Positions 1 through 8,988 of a stretch of 64,000 nucleotides of DNA are shown here, piece after piece. Each line of letters opens with the position of its first letter. The first letter of the stretch is position 1. The notes below the pieces were generated by a model. That model was not told the origin of the DNA. It worked only from the letters and a program-made list of their open reading frames with translations, and ran no database searches. Source of the DNA: Thalassobius sp. Cn5-15 (GTDB lineage Bacteria > Pseudomonadota > Alphaproteobacteria > Rhodobacterales > Rhodobacteraceae); assembly GCF_022347685.1 (NCBI RefSeq), contig NZ_JAKRGF010000001.1, positions 434,001-498,000 of the forward strand, written 5' to 3'. Position numbers and translations under genes: made by a program.

Positions 1-408
1 TCGGTGCGCGACGTGATTTCTCGGCGGTTGCCGAAGGATACGCCATCCACTGTGGTGTCGTTTCAGGGCTTCGGGTCGCTGGTGATTTCCGGCCCACTCT
101 TGATGCTGGGCCTGGGCGACCTCCCGGTGATGGTCAGCAGCCATAACTGGGGCATCATGGCGTTAACAGTATCGGTCGGCATGGCGGGATATTATGCCAT
201 CGTGATGGCCACACGGATTGGCGATGCTTCAGCGCTCGCGCCGTTTCGCTACAGCCGGATGGTATTTTCGATGACACTGGGCATTTTGATTTTGGGAGAG
301 AGGCCAGAAATGATGACCTATGTTGGTGCCGCACTGATCATCGGGTCCGGTTTTTACACCTATATCCGCGAACGACGTTTGTTGCGCCGTGCGGCGCCTA
401 CGGCGTAA
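1..408 (+). CDS. EamA/DMT-family permease, C-terminal part
   Basis: The reading frame is open from the window edge and ends at a TAA at 406-408, so only the last 135 or so codons are present and the true start lies upstream. The visible part has four hydrophobic segments separated by short loops. It ends in the arrangement typical of the second EamA repeat: a segment with ASALAPFRYSRMVF, then GILILGERPE, then a final helix and a basic tail. In this family such proteins are inner-membrane drug/metabolite exporters; the substrate cannot be read from this fragment. It is followed by about 200 non-coding bases before eno on the same strand. Confidence 0.8.
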   Translation, partial: SVRDVISRRLPKDTPSTVVSFQGFGSLVISGPLLMLGLGDLPVMVSSHNWGIMALTVSVGMAGYYAIVMATRIGDASALAPFRYSRMVFSMTLGILILGERPEMMTYVGAALIIGSGFYTYIRERRLLRRAAPTA

Positions 409-525
409 ACGCCGCTAATTTTTGATCAAACCCACATGAATCCCGCGCCCGCAACAGCGTTTGACCCGCAGGTTTCCGATCCGGCACTCTTTTTCACTCC
501 TGTCTGGCGCAAACATCGCGCTTAG

Positions 526-1881
<1,356 letters not shown>

Positions 1882-1905
1882 GCGGTTGCTGCTGCGAGCG
1901 AATTG

Positions 1906-1938
1906 GAAAGGGCGGGCTGAAAACTCGCCCTTTCTTTA
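1906..1938 (+). terminator. Intrinsic terminator of eno
   Basis: Stem GAAAGGGCG (1906-1914) pairs with CGCCCTTTC (1926-1934), with an 11-base loop and a short T-rich run after it, 24 bases past the enolase stop codon. Confidence 0.8.
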
Positions 1939-1979
1939 TGAAAAGATATGATCAGAGACAGCACATTTAATTGAAGCCC

Positions 1980-2002
1980 GGCCCAACAGGAACTGTTGGG
2001 CC
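1980..2002. repeat. Perfect 10-bp inverted repeat
   Basis: GGCCCAACAG (1980-1989) and CTGTTGGGCC (1993-2002) form a perfect stem around a three-base loop between eno and the MEKHLA gene. No T-run follows on either strand, so it is not a classical terminator; function unknown. Confidence 0.6.
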
Positions 2003-2087
2003 GCGCCATTCCGTCCCACAGGGCGGCGCTAGCTCATGAAACTTCAGCATTCTCTGATCATTTCTGAAACCTATAAATGAAGACACT

Positions 2088-2534
2088 ATGCGAGCCCCCA
2101 GCCCCGAAAACGCCTTCCAATCCACTCATGCGAACTTGCTGATCACCAGCTTTCAACGCCACCTAGGTCGTCCACTGGCCCCAAACCCCGAGGCGCTCTA
2201 TCACGACGACGCCGTGGTCCTCAGCCATGACGGCGCCGCTGATCCGGTGCTGACCTATGGCAACCTCACCGCGCAGCGGCTTTGGGGGATGGGCTGGGAT
2301 CAGCTAACAAAACTCCCCTCGCGCCTCACAGCGGAACCTGCGCACCGGGCGCAGCGCGATGCGATGTTTGCCGAAATGCGCGCCAAAGGGTTCATCGAAA
2401 ATTACAGCGGCGTACGGATCAGCGCCACAGGCCAGCGGTTTGAAATTCAAAATGCAATTATTTGGCCGCTGATCAGCGAAAATGGTACGATACGCGGTGA
2501 GGCGGCGACCTTCACCGACTGGCGCATGCTGTAG
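2088..2534 (+). CDS. MEKHLA (PAS-like) domain protein
   Basis: The 148-residue protein is almost entirely one MEKHLA domain, a PAS-like sensory fold. Recognisable stretches are ALYHDDAVVLSHDG, DPVLTYGNLTAQRLWGM (where the ligand pocket starts), SAEPA-type spacing before the RDAMF helix, and the closing strands with IQNAIIWPLISENG and GEAATFTDWRML. No output domain, signal peptide or membrane segment is present, so it is a free-standing cytoplasmic sensor module of unknown ligand. Such single-domain proteins are common in alphaproteobacteria near housekeeping genes. The ATG at 2088 starts the domain cleanly. It is transcribed in the same direction as eno but is separated by its terminator. Confidence 0.75.
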   Translation: MRAPSPENAFQSTHANLLITSFQRHLGRPLAPNPEALYHDDAVVLSHDGAADPVLTYGNLTAQRLWGMGWDQLTKLPSRLTAEPAHRAQRDAMFAEMRAKGFIENYSGVRISATGQRFEIQNAIIWPLISENGTIRGEAATFTDWRML

Positions 2535-2600
2535 CGGCCAATCAATGCACTGTGCCAGTGTGCGGTTGTTAAAGCCGCTCTGGCGAGAGCATTACAACAT

Positions 2601-2755
2601 TCATGCGCGCGTGTCGTCGTGCAGGTCTTCGGTCAAACTCTCGACCACGACGGCGGCGCGGGGCGAGGGGCGAGTATGAATAAGGCCCTTGGGATTGCCG
2701 CGCAGTACTGGCACTGATCAGTGCCAGCACCAACAATTGCGATCTTCTGCGCCAT
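2601..2755 (-). pseudogene. Possible internally deleted gene remnant
   Basis: On the minus strand an ATG at 2753-2755, preceded by GCAGGAGTACGAC, opens MAQKIAIVGAG, which looks like the start of a Rossmann-fold dehydrogenase or oxidoreductase. The frame then loses sense near a palindrome (TGGCACTGATCAGTGCCA, 2710-2727). In the next frame a coding-like tail begins with SVPVLRGNPKGLIHT and ends with VVVESLTEDLHDDTRA and a TGA at 2601-2603. The whole is 155 bases, not a multiple of three. The simplest reading is a gene that lost its middle, leaving its two ends joined. Family identity is not clear, and a chance open frame is possible. Confidence 0.35.
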
Positions 2756-2799
2756 GTCGTACTCCTGCGTTTTAGTCCGTTGAACGCTGCAGGTTATCT

Positions 2800-3231
2800 A
2801 TGAACGCGCAAGAACTTATCGACCATTTGCAACTGGAACCGCACCCCGAGGGTGGGCATTATCGCCAGACATGGGCAGCCGATACCGCAGGCGGCACAAG
2901 AGCGGCCGGAACCTCGATCTATTTCCTGTTGCGTGAAGGCGAATATAGCCATTGGCACCGCGTGGTCGATGCAGCGGAGATCTGGCATTTCTACGCCGGC
3001 GCGCCGCTGGTCCTGTCGATGGCCGCAACTGAGGCTGGACCGGCACAGGATCACCTGCTGGGCACGGATTTTACCGCGGGTCAGGCACCTCAGATCATCG
3101 TTCCTGTGAATCATTGGCAAGCGGCGCGCAGCACGGGTGCCTATACGTTGGTCGGCTGTACCGTGTCGCCGGGGTTCCTGTTTGATAAGTTTGTGCTGGC
3201 CGCGCCGGGGTTTGACATTCCACGCGGCTAA
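2800..3231 (+). CDS. Cupin-like protein, DUF985 family
   Basis: The 143-residue protein matches the DUF985/cupin_5 pattern: an N-terminal helix (AQELIDHLQL), EPHPEGGHYRQTW, SIYFLLREGEYSHWHRV, then AEIWHFYAGAPL and a C-terminal strand set with VGCTVSPGFLFDKFVLA. The histidines in SHWHR and EIWHF sit where cupin metal or ligand residues normally lie. Family members are small soluble beta-barrel proteins, some suggested to be sugar-binding; the reaction is not established. The ATG at 2800 fits the domain start. It converges on pgi, 46 bases away, and has no obvious operon partner. Confidence 0.85.
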   Translation: MNAQELIDHLQLEPHPEGGHYRQTWAADTAGGTRAAGTSIYFLLREGEYSHWHRVVDAAEIWHFYAGAPLVLSMAATEAGPAQDHLLGTDFTAGQAPQIIVPVNHWQAARSTGAYTLVGCTVSPGFLFDKFVLAAPGFDIPRG

Positions 3232-3255
3232 CCTCTGCGGATCTGTGACAGTGAT

Positions 3256-3290
3256 CTGCGCAGACTAGCTGCGCAGACTAGCTGCGCAGA
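3256..3290. repeat. 13-bp tandem repeat at the end of pgi
   Basis: The unit CTGCGCAGACTAG occurs at 3256-3268 and 3269-3281, followed by a partial third copy CTGCGCAGA (3282-3290). The third copy and the junction encode the last codons and stop of pgi, so the array looks like a duplication of the gene end. Confidence 0.85.
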
Positions 3291-4876
3291 TAATCCAGCA
3301 ACATTCGGGTGGAGGCATCCTTGCCCTCCGCCTCGGCTTCGCCGTTCAGGATTGGTTCCAGATCGCTAGCCAGCTCCTTGCCCAACTCAACGCCCCATTG
3401 GTCAAAAGAGTTGATACCCAATACCACGCCTTCGACGAACACTCGATGTTCGTAAAGCGCCAAAATTTGTCCCAGCACAAAGGGAGTGAGTTGCTCATAT
3501 ACCAGCATGGTCGACGGCCGGTTGCCCTCAAACACGCGATGACGGGCCAGACGATCGCGCGCCTCTTCGGGCACATCGGACCTGTTCAGGCCTGCCCTTG
3601 CACTGGCAAAGGTACGCCCGTTCATCAACGCCTCTGCCTGTGCCAGACAGTTGGCGACCAGCAGGCGGTGATGATGGGCATAGCCAACCTCATGCCCCCG
3701 TTTCGCCACCATAAATTCGCAAGGCACCACTGCAGTTCCCTGATGGATCAGTTGGAAAAACGCATGTTGACCGTTGGTCCCCGGTTCGCCCCAAACGACG
3801 GGACCGCTGGTCGTTTCCAGCGCATCCCCCTGCATGGAGACACTTTTACCGTTGCTCTCCATCTCAAGCTGCTGGAGGTAGGCTGGCAACCTTTCTAGCC
3901 GTTGCTCATAGGGGATCACCGCGCGGGTGGCATAGCCCATGCCCTGATGGTGCCATATGCCGACAAGCGCCAGCATCACGGGTAGGTTACGGTCCAGCGG
4001 CGCTTTGCGGAAATGATCATCCATCGACCGCGCTCCGGCCAGAAAGTCTGCAAAATTCTCCGCACCTATGGACAATGCCAGCGACAGGCCAATCGGTCCC
4101 CAGACCGAATAGCGCCCTCCCACCCAATCCTCAAACCCGAAGGCGCGCTCAGCGGGAATGCCAAACTCAGTGGTTGCTTCTTCATCGCTGGACAGTGCGA
4201 CAAACTGATCGGTTGGCCTCTTCACCACTGTCGCCATCCAATTGCGCGCGGAACGGGCATTGGTCATCGTTTCGGACGTGGTGAAGGTTTTCGATGCCAC
4301 AATCACCAGCGTGGTTTCCGGATTAAGCGGCGCCAGCGTATCCGCCAGATGCGCCCCATCAACGTTCGAGACAAAATGGCAGCACGGCCCATCGCCATAA
4401 GGCGTCAGCGCCCGCACCGCCATAAGTGGGCCAAGGTCGGATCCGCCGATGCCGATGTTGACCACATCGGTGATGCGTCCGCCCTGCCCCTGAAAATCGC
4501 CGCAACGCACTGCGCGGACAAATTCGGCCATTCGGTCGCGGGTGGCACGTACCGCTGGGACGATGTTTTCGCCGTCTAGCTTAACAACCGTGCCGTAAGC
4601 CGCGCGTAGAGCGGTGTGTAGCGCCGCGCGGCCTTCGGTTTCGTTGATACGTTCGCCTTCAAACATCGCATCGCGGCGCCCCGCAACATTCGCATCGCGC
4701 GCGGTCTCCAGCAGGAAAGCGCGGATGTTCGCGTCAATGTTGGTCTTGGAATAGTCAAACAGCAGACCATCCGCGTGAACGGAAAAATCCTGCGCCCGGC
4801 CCGGATCCAGAAAGAGATCCTTAATTTGACGCGTTTCGCTTTGCGCTACATGTGCGGCAAGCCGCTGCAAATCCAT
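3278..4876 (-). CDS. pgi: Glucose-6-phosphate isomerase
   Basis: The 532-residue protein interconverts glucose-6-phosphate and fructose-6-phosphate in the cytoplasm. Family signatures are intact: VVNIGIGGSDLGP, the phosphate-binding SKTFTTSETMTN, the second PGI signature region around GGRYSVWGPIG, the glutamate in MESNGKS, and GTNGQHAFFQLIHQG with the catalytic histidine. It is the last gene of a zwf-pgl-pgi unit on the minus strand, 25 bases after pgl. Its last codons fall inside a 13-bp tandem repeat. In organisms of this group the set feeds the Entner-Doudoroff route rather than upper glycolysis, so PGI may mainly cycle triose-derived hexose back. Confidence 0.97.
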   Translation of the reverse strand: MDLQRLAAHVAQSETRQIKDLFLDPGRAQDFSVHADGLLFDYSKTNIDANIRAFLLETARDANVAGRRDAMFEGERINETEGRAALHTALRAAYGTVVKLDGENIVPAVRATRDRMAEFVRAVRCGDFQGQGGRITDVVNIGIGGSDLGPLMAVRALTPYGDGPCCHFVSNVDGAHLADTLAPLNPETTLVIVASKTFTTSETMTNARSARNWMATVVKRPTDQFVALSSDEEATTEFGIPAERAFGFEDWVGGRYSVWGPIGLSLALSIGAENFADFLAGARSMDDHFRKAPLDRNLPVMLALVGIWHHQGMGYATRAVIPYEQRLERLPAYLQQLEMESNGKSVSMQGDALETTSGPVVWGEPGTNGQHAFFQLIHQGTAVVPCEFMVAKRGHEVGYAHHHRLLVANCLAQAEALMNGRTFASARAGLNRSDVPEEARDRLARHRVFEGNRPSTMLVYEQLTPFVLGQILALYEHRVFVEGVVLGINSFDQWGVELGKELASDLEPILNGEAEAEGKDASTRMLLDYLRS

Positions 4877-4901
4877 CTGATTGCGTCCTTAGTTCAATAT
4901 C

Positions 4902-5579
4902 TTACGGCGCCCAATGGACAACCGCCTTGTCTAATATGGCGCGCACTGGAGCTTCCTCAGCTGGCAGGGTCTGGGCCCGTTCTAATGCGGCCTTTTTGTC
5001 GTCACCGGTGATGACAATATGCAAACGCAATGCGTCACGCAGCACCGGAGCAGACAGGCTAATGCGCTGTTCCGGCACACCATCTACACGCATCGGTATC
5101 AGAGTTGGCGCATGTAAATCCAGTGCCAGACGTAAATTATCGCCGCGCGGGAATAACGATGCAGTGTGCATGTCGTCACCCATCCCCAATAGAGCCACGG
5201 AAATAGGCAGTTTGGCGCGAATATCCGGCTCCTGTGCAGCGATCATTGCCTCAGCCGAAGGAGAGCCATCATAAAACGGAATAAAGTTTGCCGCCTCAGC
5301 AGGGCCTACCAACAACCGTTTCCGCAGCAATGCGGCATTAGACCGTGGATGATCTGTGGGAACCCAGCGTTCATCACTCAGCATGACGTCAACACGGTCC
5401 CACCCCAGATCCACAGCACAAAGATCATCGAAGATCGGGCCTGGCGTTGTGCCCCCCGGCACCACAAGTGTGGCACGGGGGGCATGATGCAGCGCCTCAA
5501 CCAGTTCGTTGGCGATTTTATCTGCCAGATCAATCGCCAGCATGTCGCGGTCTGCATATTCCACAAAGCTCATTGTCAT
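4902..5579 (-). CDS. pgl: 6-phosphogluconolactonase
   Basis: The 225-residue product hydrolyses 6-phosphogluconolactone, the step after Zwf. It is a typical DevB-type lactonase: an N-terminal helix, then LVVPGGTTPGPIFDDL, the MLSDERWVPTDHPRSNAALLRKRLL stretch (both halves conserved), and ALLGMGDDMHTASLFP carrying the catalytic region. The ATG at 5579 overlaps the zwf stop codon as ATGA, which implies translational coupling and fixes the start; a second in-frame ATG follows two codons later. The length matches the family. Confidence 0.95.
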   Translation of the reverse strand: MTMSFVEYADRDMLAIDLADKIANELVEALHHAPRATLVVPGGTTPGPIFDDLCAVDLGWDRVDVMLSDERWVPTDHPRSNAALLRKRLLVGPAEAANFIPFYDGSPSAEAMIAAQEPDIRAKLPISVALLGMGDDMHTASLFPRGDNLRLALDLHAPTLIPMRVDGVPEQRISLSAPVLRDALRLHIVITGDDKKAALERAQTLPAEEAPVRAILDKAVVHWAP

Positions 5580-7027
5580 TCGCGGATCTCCCTCCAGCGA
5601 CGTCCATCACGGTGCATCAGTGCCAGCGCATCATCGGGACCAGAACTGCCAGTATCATAGGCCAGCGGCTGATCGCCCCGTTCAGTCCAGCCTTGTATGA
5701 TCGGATCGGTCCAGGCCCAGGCTGCTTCGACCTCGTCGCCGCGCATAAACAGCGTCTGGTTGCCACGGATCACATCCATGATCAGCCGCTCATAGGCATC
5801 GGCAGCGGCCTCTGAATCCGGTCCCAGCGCCTCGGAAAACGTCATGTCCAGGGGCACGTCAATCAGGCGCATACCGCCCGGTCCCGGCTCTTTGATCGTG
5901 ACATCCAGATCAATGCCTTCGTTCGGTTGCAGGCGGATCGACAGGGTGTTGCGATGCCGGCCTGCGTCCTCGTCAAAGATAGAGTGCGGCGTTTCCTTGA
6001 ACACGACGGCAATTTCACTTGCCCGCGCCTTCAGCCGTTTGCCAGTTCGCAAATAAAACGGCGTCGCCGCCCAACGCCAATTTGACACATGTAGCTTCAT
6101 CGCGACAAAGCTTTCGGTGGTAGAAGCGCTATTTTCAACATCCTCCAAATACCCGGCACGATCACCTGCAAGCAGATATTGACCGCGCACGATATCCTGC
6201 GGCTCAACCGGATCCAAAGCGCGGATCACCTTTAACTTTTCATCGCGCACGGCGTCGGGATCAAATTTCGCTGGCGGCTCCATCGCTATCAGACACAAAA
6301 GCTGCATCAGGTGGTTTTGTACCATGTCGCGCGTGGCACCAGAACGGTCATAGTAATCGCCTCGCCCCTGCACCCCGACAGTTTCCGCTACGGTGATCTG
6401 GATGTGGTCGATGTACTGGCTGTTCCACAGCGGTTCAAACAGCATATTGCCGAACCGGATCGCCATCAGGTTCTGCACCGTTTCTTTGCCAAGATAGTGG
6501 TCGATCCGGTAGATCTGACTTTCATCGAAATGCACGGCCAGTGATTGGTTCAGCGCGCGCGCAGTTTCCAGATCACGACCGAAAGGCTTTTCCACCACGA
6601 TACGGGTATCGGGATCGACCATGCCGTGCAGCTGCAACCGTTCCGCCAGCGCCCCAAACAGGCTGGGCCCAACGGAAAAGTAGAAAGCCCGCACCATATC
6701 TGGGCGCATGTGACCTGCAAGAGCGTCCCACCCCGCCTCTCCGACGGCATCGACCTGTTCGTAACTTAATCCTCTCAGGAAATCCGTCAGACATTTCTGA
6801 TCCATCTCACCGTCGTGAAATTCCGCCAGCGCTTCGGCCACCAGCTGGCGGTATGCATCATCATCCAGCTCTGAACGCGCCGCGCCGATGATTTTAGACC
6901 CCTCAGGGATCTGGCCCGCAAGGAAACGGCGAAACAGCGCTGGCAGGATTTTACGTCGTGCCAGATCGCCAGTGCCGCCGAAGATCACCAGATCAAACGG
7001 ATCTACCGGAATTACACGCGAAACCAT
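5576..7027 (-). CDS. zwf: Glucose-6-phosphate 1-dehydrogenase
   Basis: The 483-residue protein oxidises glucose-6-phosphate with NAD(P)+ to the lactone. It has the N-terminal nucleotide-binding FGGTGDLARRKILPAL, VEKPFGRDLETA, and the active-site RIDHYLGKETVQN. An open frame continues 25 codons upstream to 7102. The ATG at 7027 (MVSRVIPVDPFD) is preferred because AAGGGA lies 8 bases upstream and the family starts there. It is the first gene of zwf-pgl-pgi. A palindrome at 7089-7100, about 60 bases upstream of the start, is a likely operator. Confidence 0.97.
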   Translation of the reverse strand: MVSRVIPVDPFDLVIFGGTGDLARRKILPALFRRFLAGQIPEGSKIIGAARSELDDDAYRQLVAEALAEFHDGEMDQKCLTDFLRGLSYEQVDAVGEAGWDALAGHMRPDMVRAFYFSVGPSLFGALAERLQLHGMVDPDTRIVVEKPFGRDLETARALNQSLAVHFDESQIYRIDHYLGKETVQNLMAIRFGNMLFEPLWNSQYIDHIQITVAETVGVQGRGDYYDRSGATRDMVQNHLMQLLCLIAMEPPAKFDPDAVRDEKLKVIRALDPVEPQDIVRGQYLLAGDRAGYLEDVENSASTTESFVAMKLHVSNWRWAATPFYLRTGKRLKARASEIAVVFKETPHSIFDEDAGRHRNTLSIRLQPNEGIDLDVTIKEPGPGGMRLIDVPLDMTFSEALGPDSEAAADAYERLIMDVIRGNQTLFMRGDEVEAAWAWTDPIIQGWTERGDQPLAYDTGSSGPDDALALMHRDGRRWREIRE

Positions 7028-7088
7028 ATTCGTGTCCCTTATCTCAATTGCGGAAATCAGGGGGTGCCCCCTATTAACCGAAGCATAT

Positions 7089-7100
7089 GTTAGCGCTATC
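7089..7100. promoter_or_regulatory. LacI-type (CceR-like) operator upstream of zwf
   Basis: GTTAGCGCTATC differs at one base from the perfect palindrome GTTAGCGCTAAC and lies 62 bases before the zwf ATG. Similar sites occur upstream of gap. The palindrome style with a central GC step is typical of LacI-family operators, and CceR is the LacI-family regulator of these genes in related bacteria (recalled, not searched). Confidence 0.5.
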
Positions 7101-7249
7101 AAGACCCTAGTAGCGGATCGTCGCCACCTAGTCTAGCACCCAAATCACAGCACAGACCAGCTATCACAAAACTGTCAGGAAATTATGACGCCCTTCCCTC
7201 ACTGCAACGCGGCAGCTAAGGTGCTATTAATCGAACGGATGAGGACGAG

Positions 7250-8203
7250 ATGAAGGATTCCCAACAGCTTACCGCCAATGTTGGCAAGTTCATCGACCCG
7301 CGTACCACTGCCGATGGGCAGGTGCGCGCAACGGTACCACTGTCAAACGCGGAAACCCTGTGGTTCAACACCGGCACCCTGTGCAACATTACCTGCGAAA
7401 ACTGCTATATCCTGTCGTCGCCCAAAAACGACGCGCTGGTCTATCTAACCGTTGCGGAGGTTGAAGATTATCTCAACCAGTTGGAAGTGCGGAAATGGAA
7501 CGTGCGCGAAATTGCCTTTACCGGCGGGGAGCCGTTCATGAACCCCGATATGCTGGCCATGACAGAGGCATCGCTGAAACGCGGCTATGAGGTGCTGATC
7601 CTCACCAACGCTATGCAGCCGATGCAGCGCAAGCGTGTCAGCGAAGGCCTGGTTGCCTTGAATGAGGCCTATCCCGGCAAGATCACCCTGCGCATCTCTC
7701 TCGATCACTGGGATATGGAGGCGCATGATGCCGAACGTGGCAAAGGCGCCTTTAATCGCTCGCTCATCGGGATGGATTTCCTGCGCGACAACGACATCCA
7801 GATGGCAGTCGCAGGCCGTGCCCTGTGGCACGAAAGCGACGCCGCCGCGCGCGCAGGCTACGCCGCAATCTTTGAGGCCCACGGTTATAACATCGACGCC
7901 CAGAACCCAGGTCAGTGCGTGCTGTTTCCAGAAATGGACATGGCGGCAGAGGTGCCTGAAATCACAGAAAGCTGCTGGGGTATTCTGAACAAAACACCTG
8001 ACAGTGTAATGTGTGCCTCATCGCGCATGGTGGTGAAGCGCAAGGGCGCGGACAAGCCCGCGGTTCTTAGCTGTACCCTGCTGCCCTATGACGAACAGTT
8101 TGAAATGGGCCACACGCTGGAAGAGGCAGAGGCAGACGTTGCCCTCAACCACCCCCACTGTGCGAAGTTCTGCGTCCTTGGTGGCGCCAGCTGTTCCGCT
8201 TGA
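7250..8203 (+). CDS. Radical SAM protein of unknown specificity
   Basis: The 317-residue protein carries the radical SAM iron-sulfur motif CNITCENCY (Cys45, Cys49, Cys52) and the SAM-binding FTGGEPFMNPD (GGEP at 92-95). The C-terminal third has further cysteines (CWGIL, MCASS, SCTLLPY, and HPHCAKFCVLGGASC at the end), suggesting an auxiliary cluster of the SPASM/twitch kind. The ATG at 7250 follows GATGAGGACGAG. There is no adjacent precursor peptide or partner gene, so the substrate cannot be inferred. It is divergent from zwf and ends just before a hairpin. The overall fold is clear; the reaction is not. Confidence 0.8.
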   Translation: MKDSQQLTANVGKFIDPRTTADGQVRATVPLSNAETLWFNTGTLCNITCENCYILSSPKNDALVYLTVAEVEDYLNQLEVRKWNVREIAFTGGEPFMNPDMLAMTEASLKRGYEVLILTNAMQPMQRKRVSEGLVALNEAYPGKITLRISLDHWDMEAHDAERGKGAFNRSLIGMDFLRDNDIQMAVAGRALWHESDAAARAGYAAIFEAHGYNIDAQNPGQCVLFPEMDMAAEVPEITESCWGILNKTPDSVMCASSRMVVKRKGADKPAVLSCTLLPYDEQFEMGHTLEEAEADVALNHPHCAKFCVLGGASCSA

Positions 8204-8209
8204 TCCTGA

Positions 8210-8232
8210 TAGGTGGGCAATATGCCCACCTA
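8210..8232 (+). terminator. Hairpin after the radical SAM gene
   Basis: TAGGTGGGCA (8210-8219) pairs perfectly with TGCCCACCTA (8223-8232), loop ATA, seven bases after the stop. Only an interrupted T-rich tail follows, so termination may be partial. Confidence 0.6.
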
Positions 8233-8355
8233 CCTTGTTGTCTTTCAGGCAAAACCATCCGCCCTGCACACCCGCTTGCCGCGCAGTCGCCAGATATAGA
8301 ACCCTCCCCAACTTGCAAACCTTGCGAAAACCACATCGATCACAATGATGTGTCG

Positions 8356-8379
8356 GCGAAAATTGGCGCCAATTTTCGC
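8356..8379. repeat. Perfect 24-bp palindrome
   Basis: Left arm GCGAAAATTGGC (8356-8367) is followed directly by its exact reverse complement (8368-8379), with no spacer. It is about 277 bases upstream of the next gene. It could be an operator for a dimeric regulator or a cruciform-prone element. Confidence 0.7.
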
Positions 8380-8655
8380 GTCCGCCTCACGGGATCGCGC
8401 AGGATATGTCATCGCACAGATCAGCGAAAATCACCGATAAAATTACACCGCGGCAATCATGTGCAGACTTATTTAGCATGAAGCTGCAAAGACTGTTTTC
8501 CAACGCAATTCGGCGTGAGCCGTTGTGACGGATCTGTGAGTTTATTTTTCTGAATTTAGCCCCAGTTTGAATAGTGTCAGCACGGCAAGCTGGCAGGACC
8601 GACAGAACAGATCACCGCCCCTGATCGCACACCAAAGACTTAGGAGAAATTAGAG

Positions 8656-8904
8656 ATGAAACGCATTGTAACCGCCTCCGCAGCAGCCCTGATTACTTTG
8701 TCTGGTGCTGCATTTGCAGCGACTGACGTGAGCGGCTTTGAGGCCTCGCAGATCCGCCAGTACGCCCCTGAAATCAACCTGTCCCTCGTTTCCCCCGACG
8801 CTGTGAAAAGCGCGGCACAGGCGATTGATGATCTGGATGATGACGAAGCAAGCTATGCCGCGATCCAGAACGCTGTGCGTCACGAACTGAACAAAGGCCA
8901 ATAA
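8656..8904 (+). CDS. Small exported protein, function unknown
   Basis: The 82-residue product begins with a clear signal peptide (MKRIVTASAAALITLSGAAFA, cleavage after AFA about residue 21). This leaves a mature, acidic, probably helical periplasmic peptide of about 61 residues with DDLDDDEASYAAI and a C-terminal HELNKGQ. A strong AGGAGAAA ribosome site precedes the ATG, and a textbook terminator follows 45 bases downstream, so it is an independent transcription unit. I do not recognise a family. The size, leader and own terminator argue for a genuine, perhaps well expressed, gene. Confidence 0.75.
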   Translation: MKRIVTASAAALITLSGAAFAATDVSGFEASQIRQYAPEINLSLVSPDAVKSAAQAIDDLDDDEASYAAIQNAVRHELNKGQ

Positions 8905-8949
8905 CTTCGTCGCGCTAAACCGATAGGATTTGACCCTTTGAATATGCAG

Positions 8950-8973
8950 GCCGGCCCCTTTGGGCCGGCTTTT
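8950..8973 (+). terminator. Intrinsic terminator of the small exported protein gene
   Basis: GCCGGCCC (8950-8957) and GGGCCGGC (8962-8969) form a perfect stem with a four-base loop followed by TTTT. Confidence 0.85.
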
Positions 8974-8988
8974 CAATGCGTGTCACTT

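Larger units (their letters stand above)
8204..8655. other. 452-bp non-coding stretch
   Basis: It holds a hairpin right after the radical SAM gene (8210-8232), a perfect 24-bp palindrome (8356-8379) and the promoter region of the small exported protein at 8656, whose ribosome site is AGGAGAAA at 8642. No convincing gene is seen; short open frames here lack ribosome sites and family resemblance. Confidence 0.6.
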
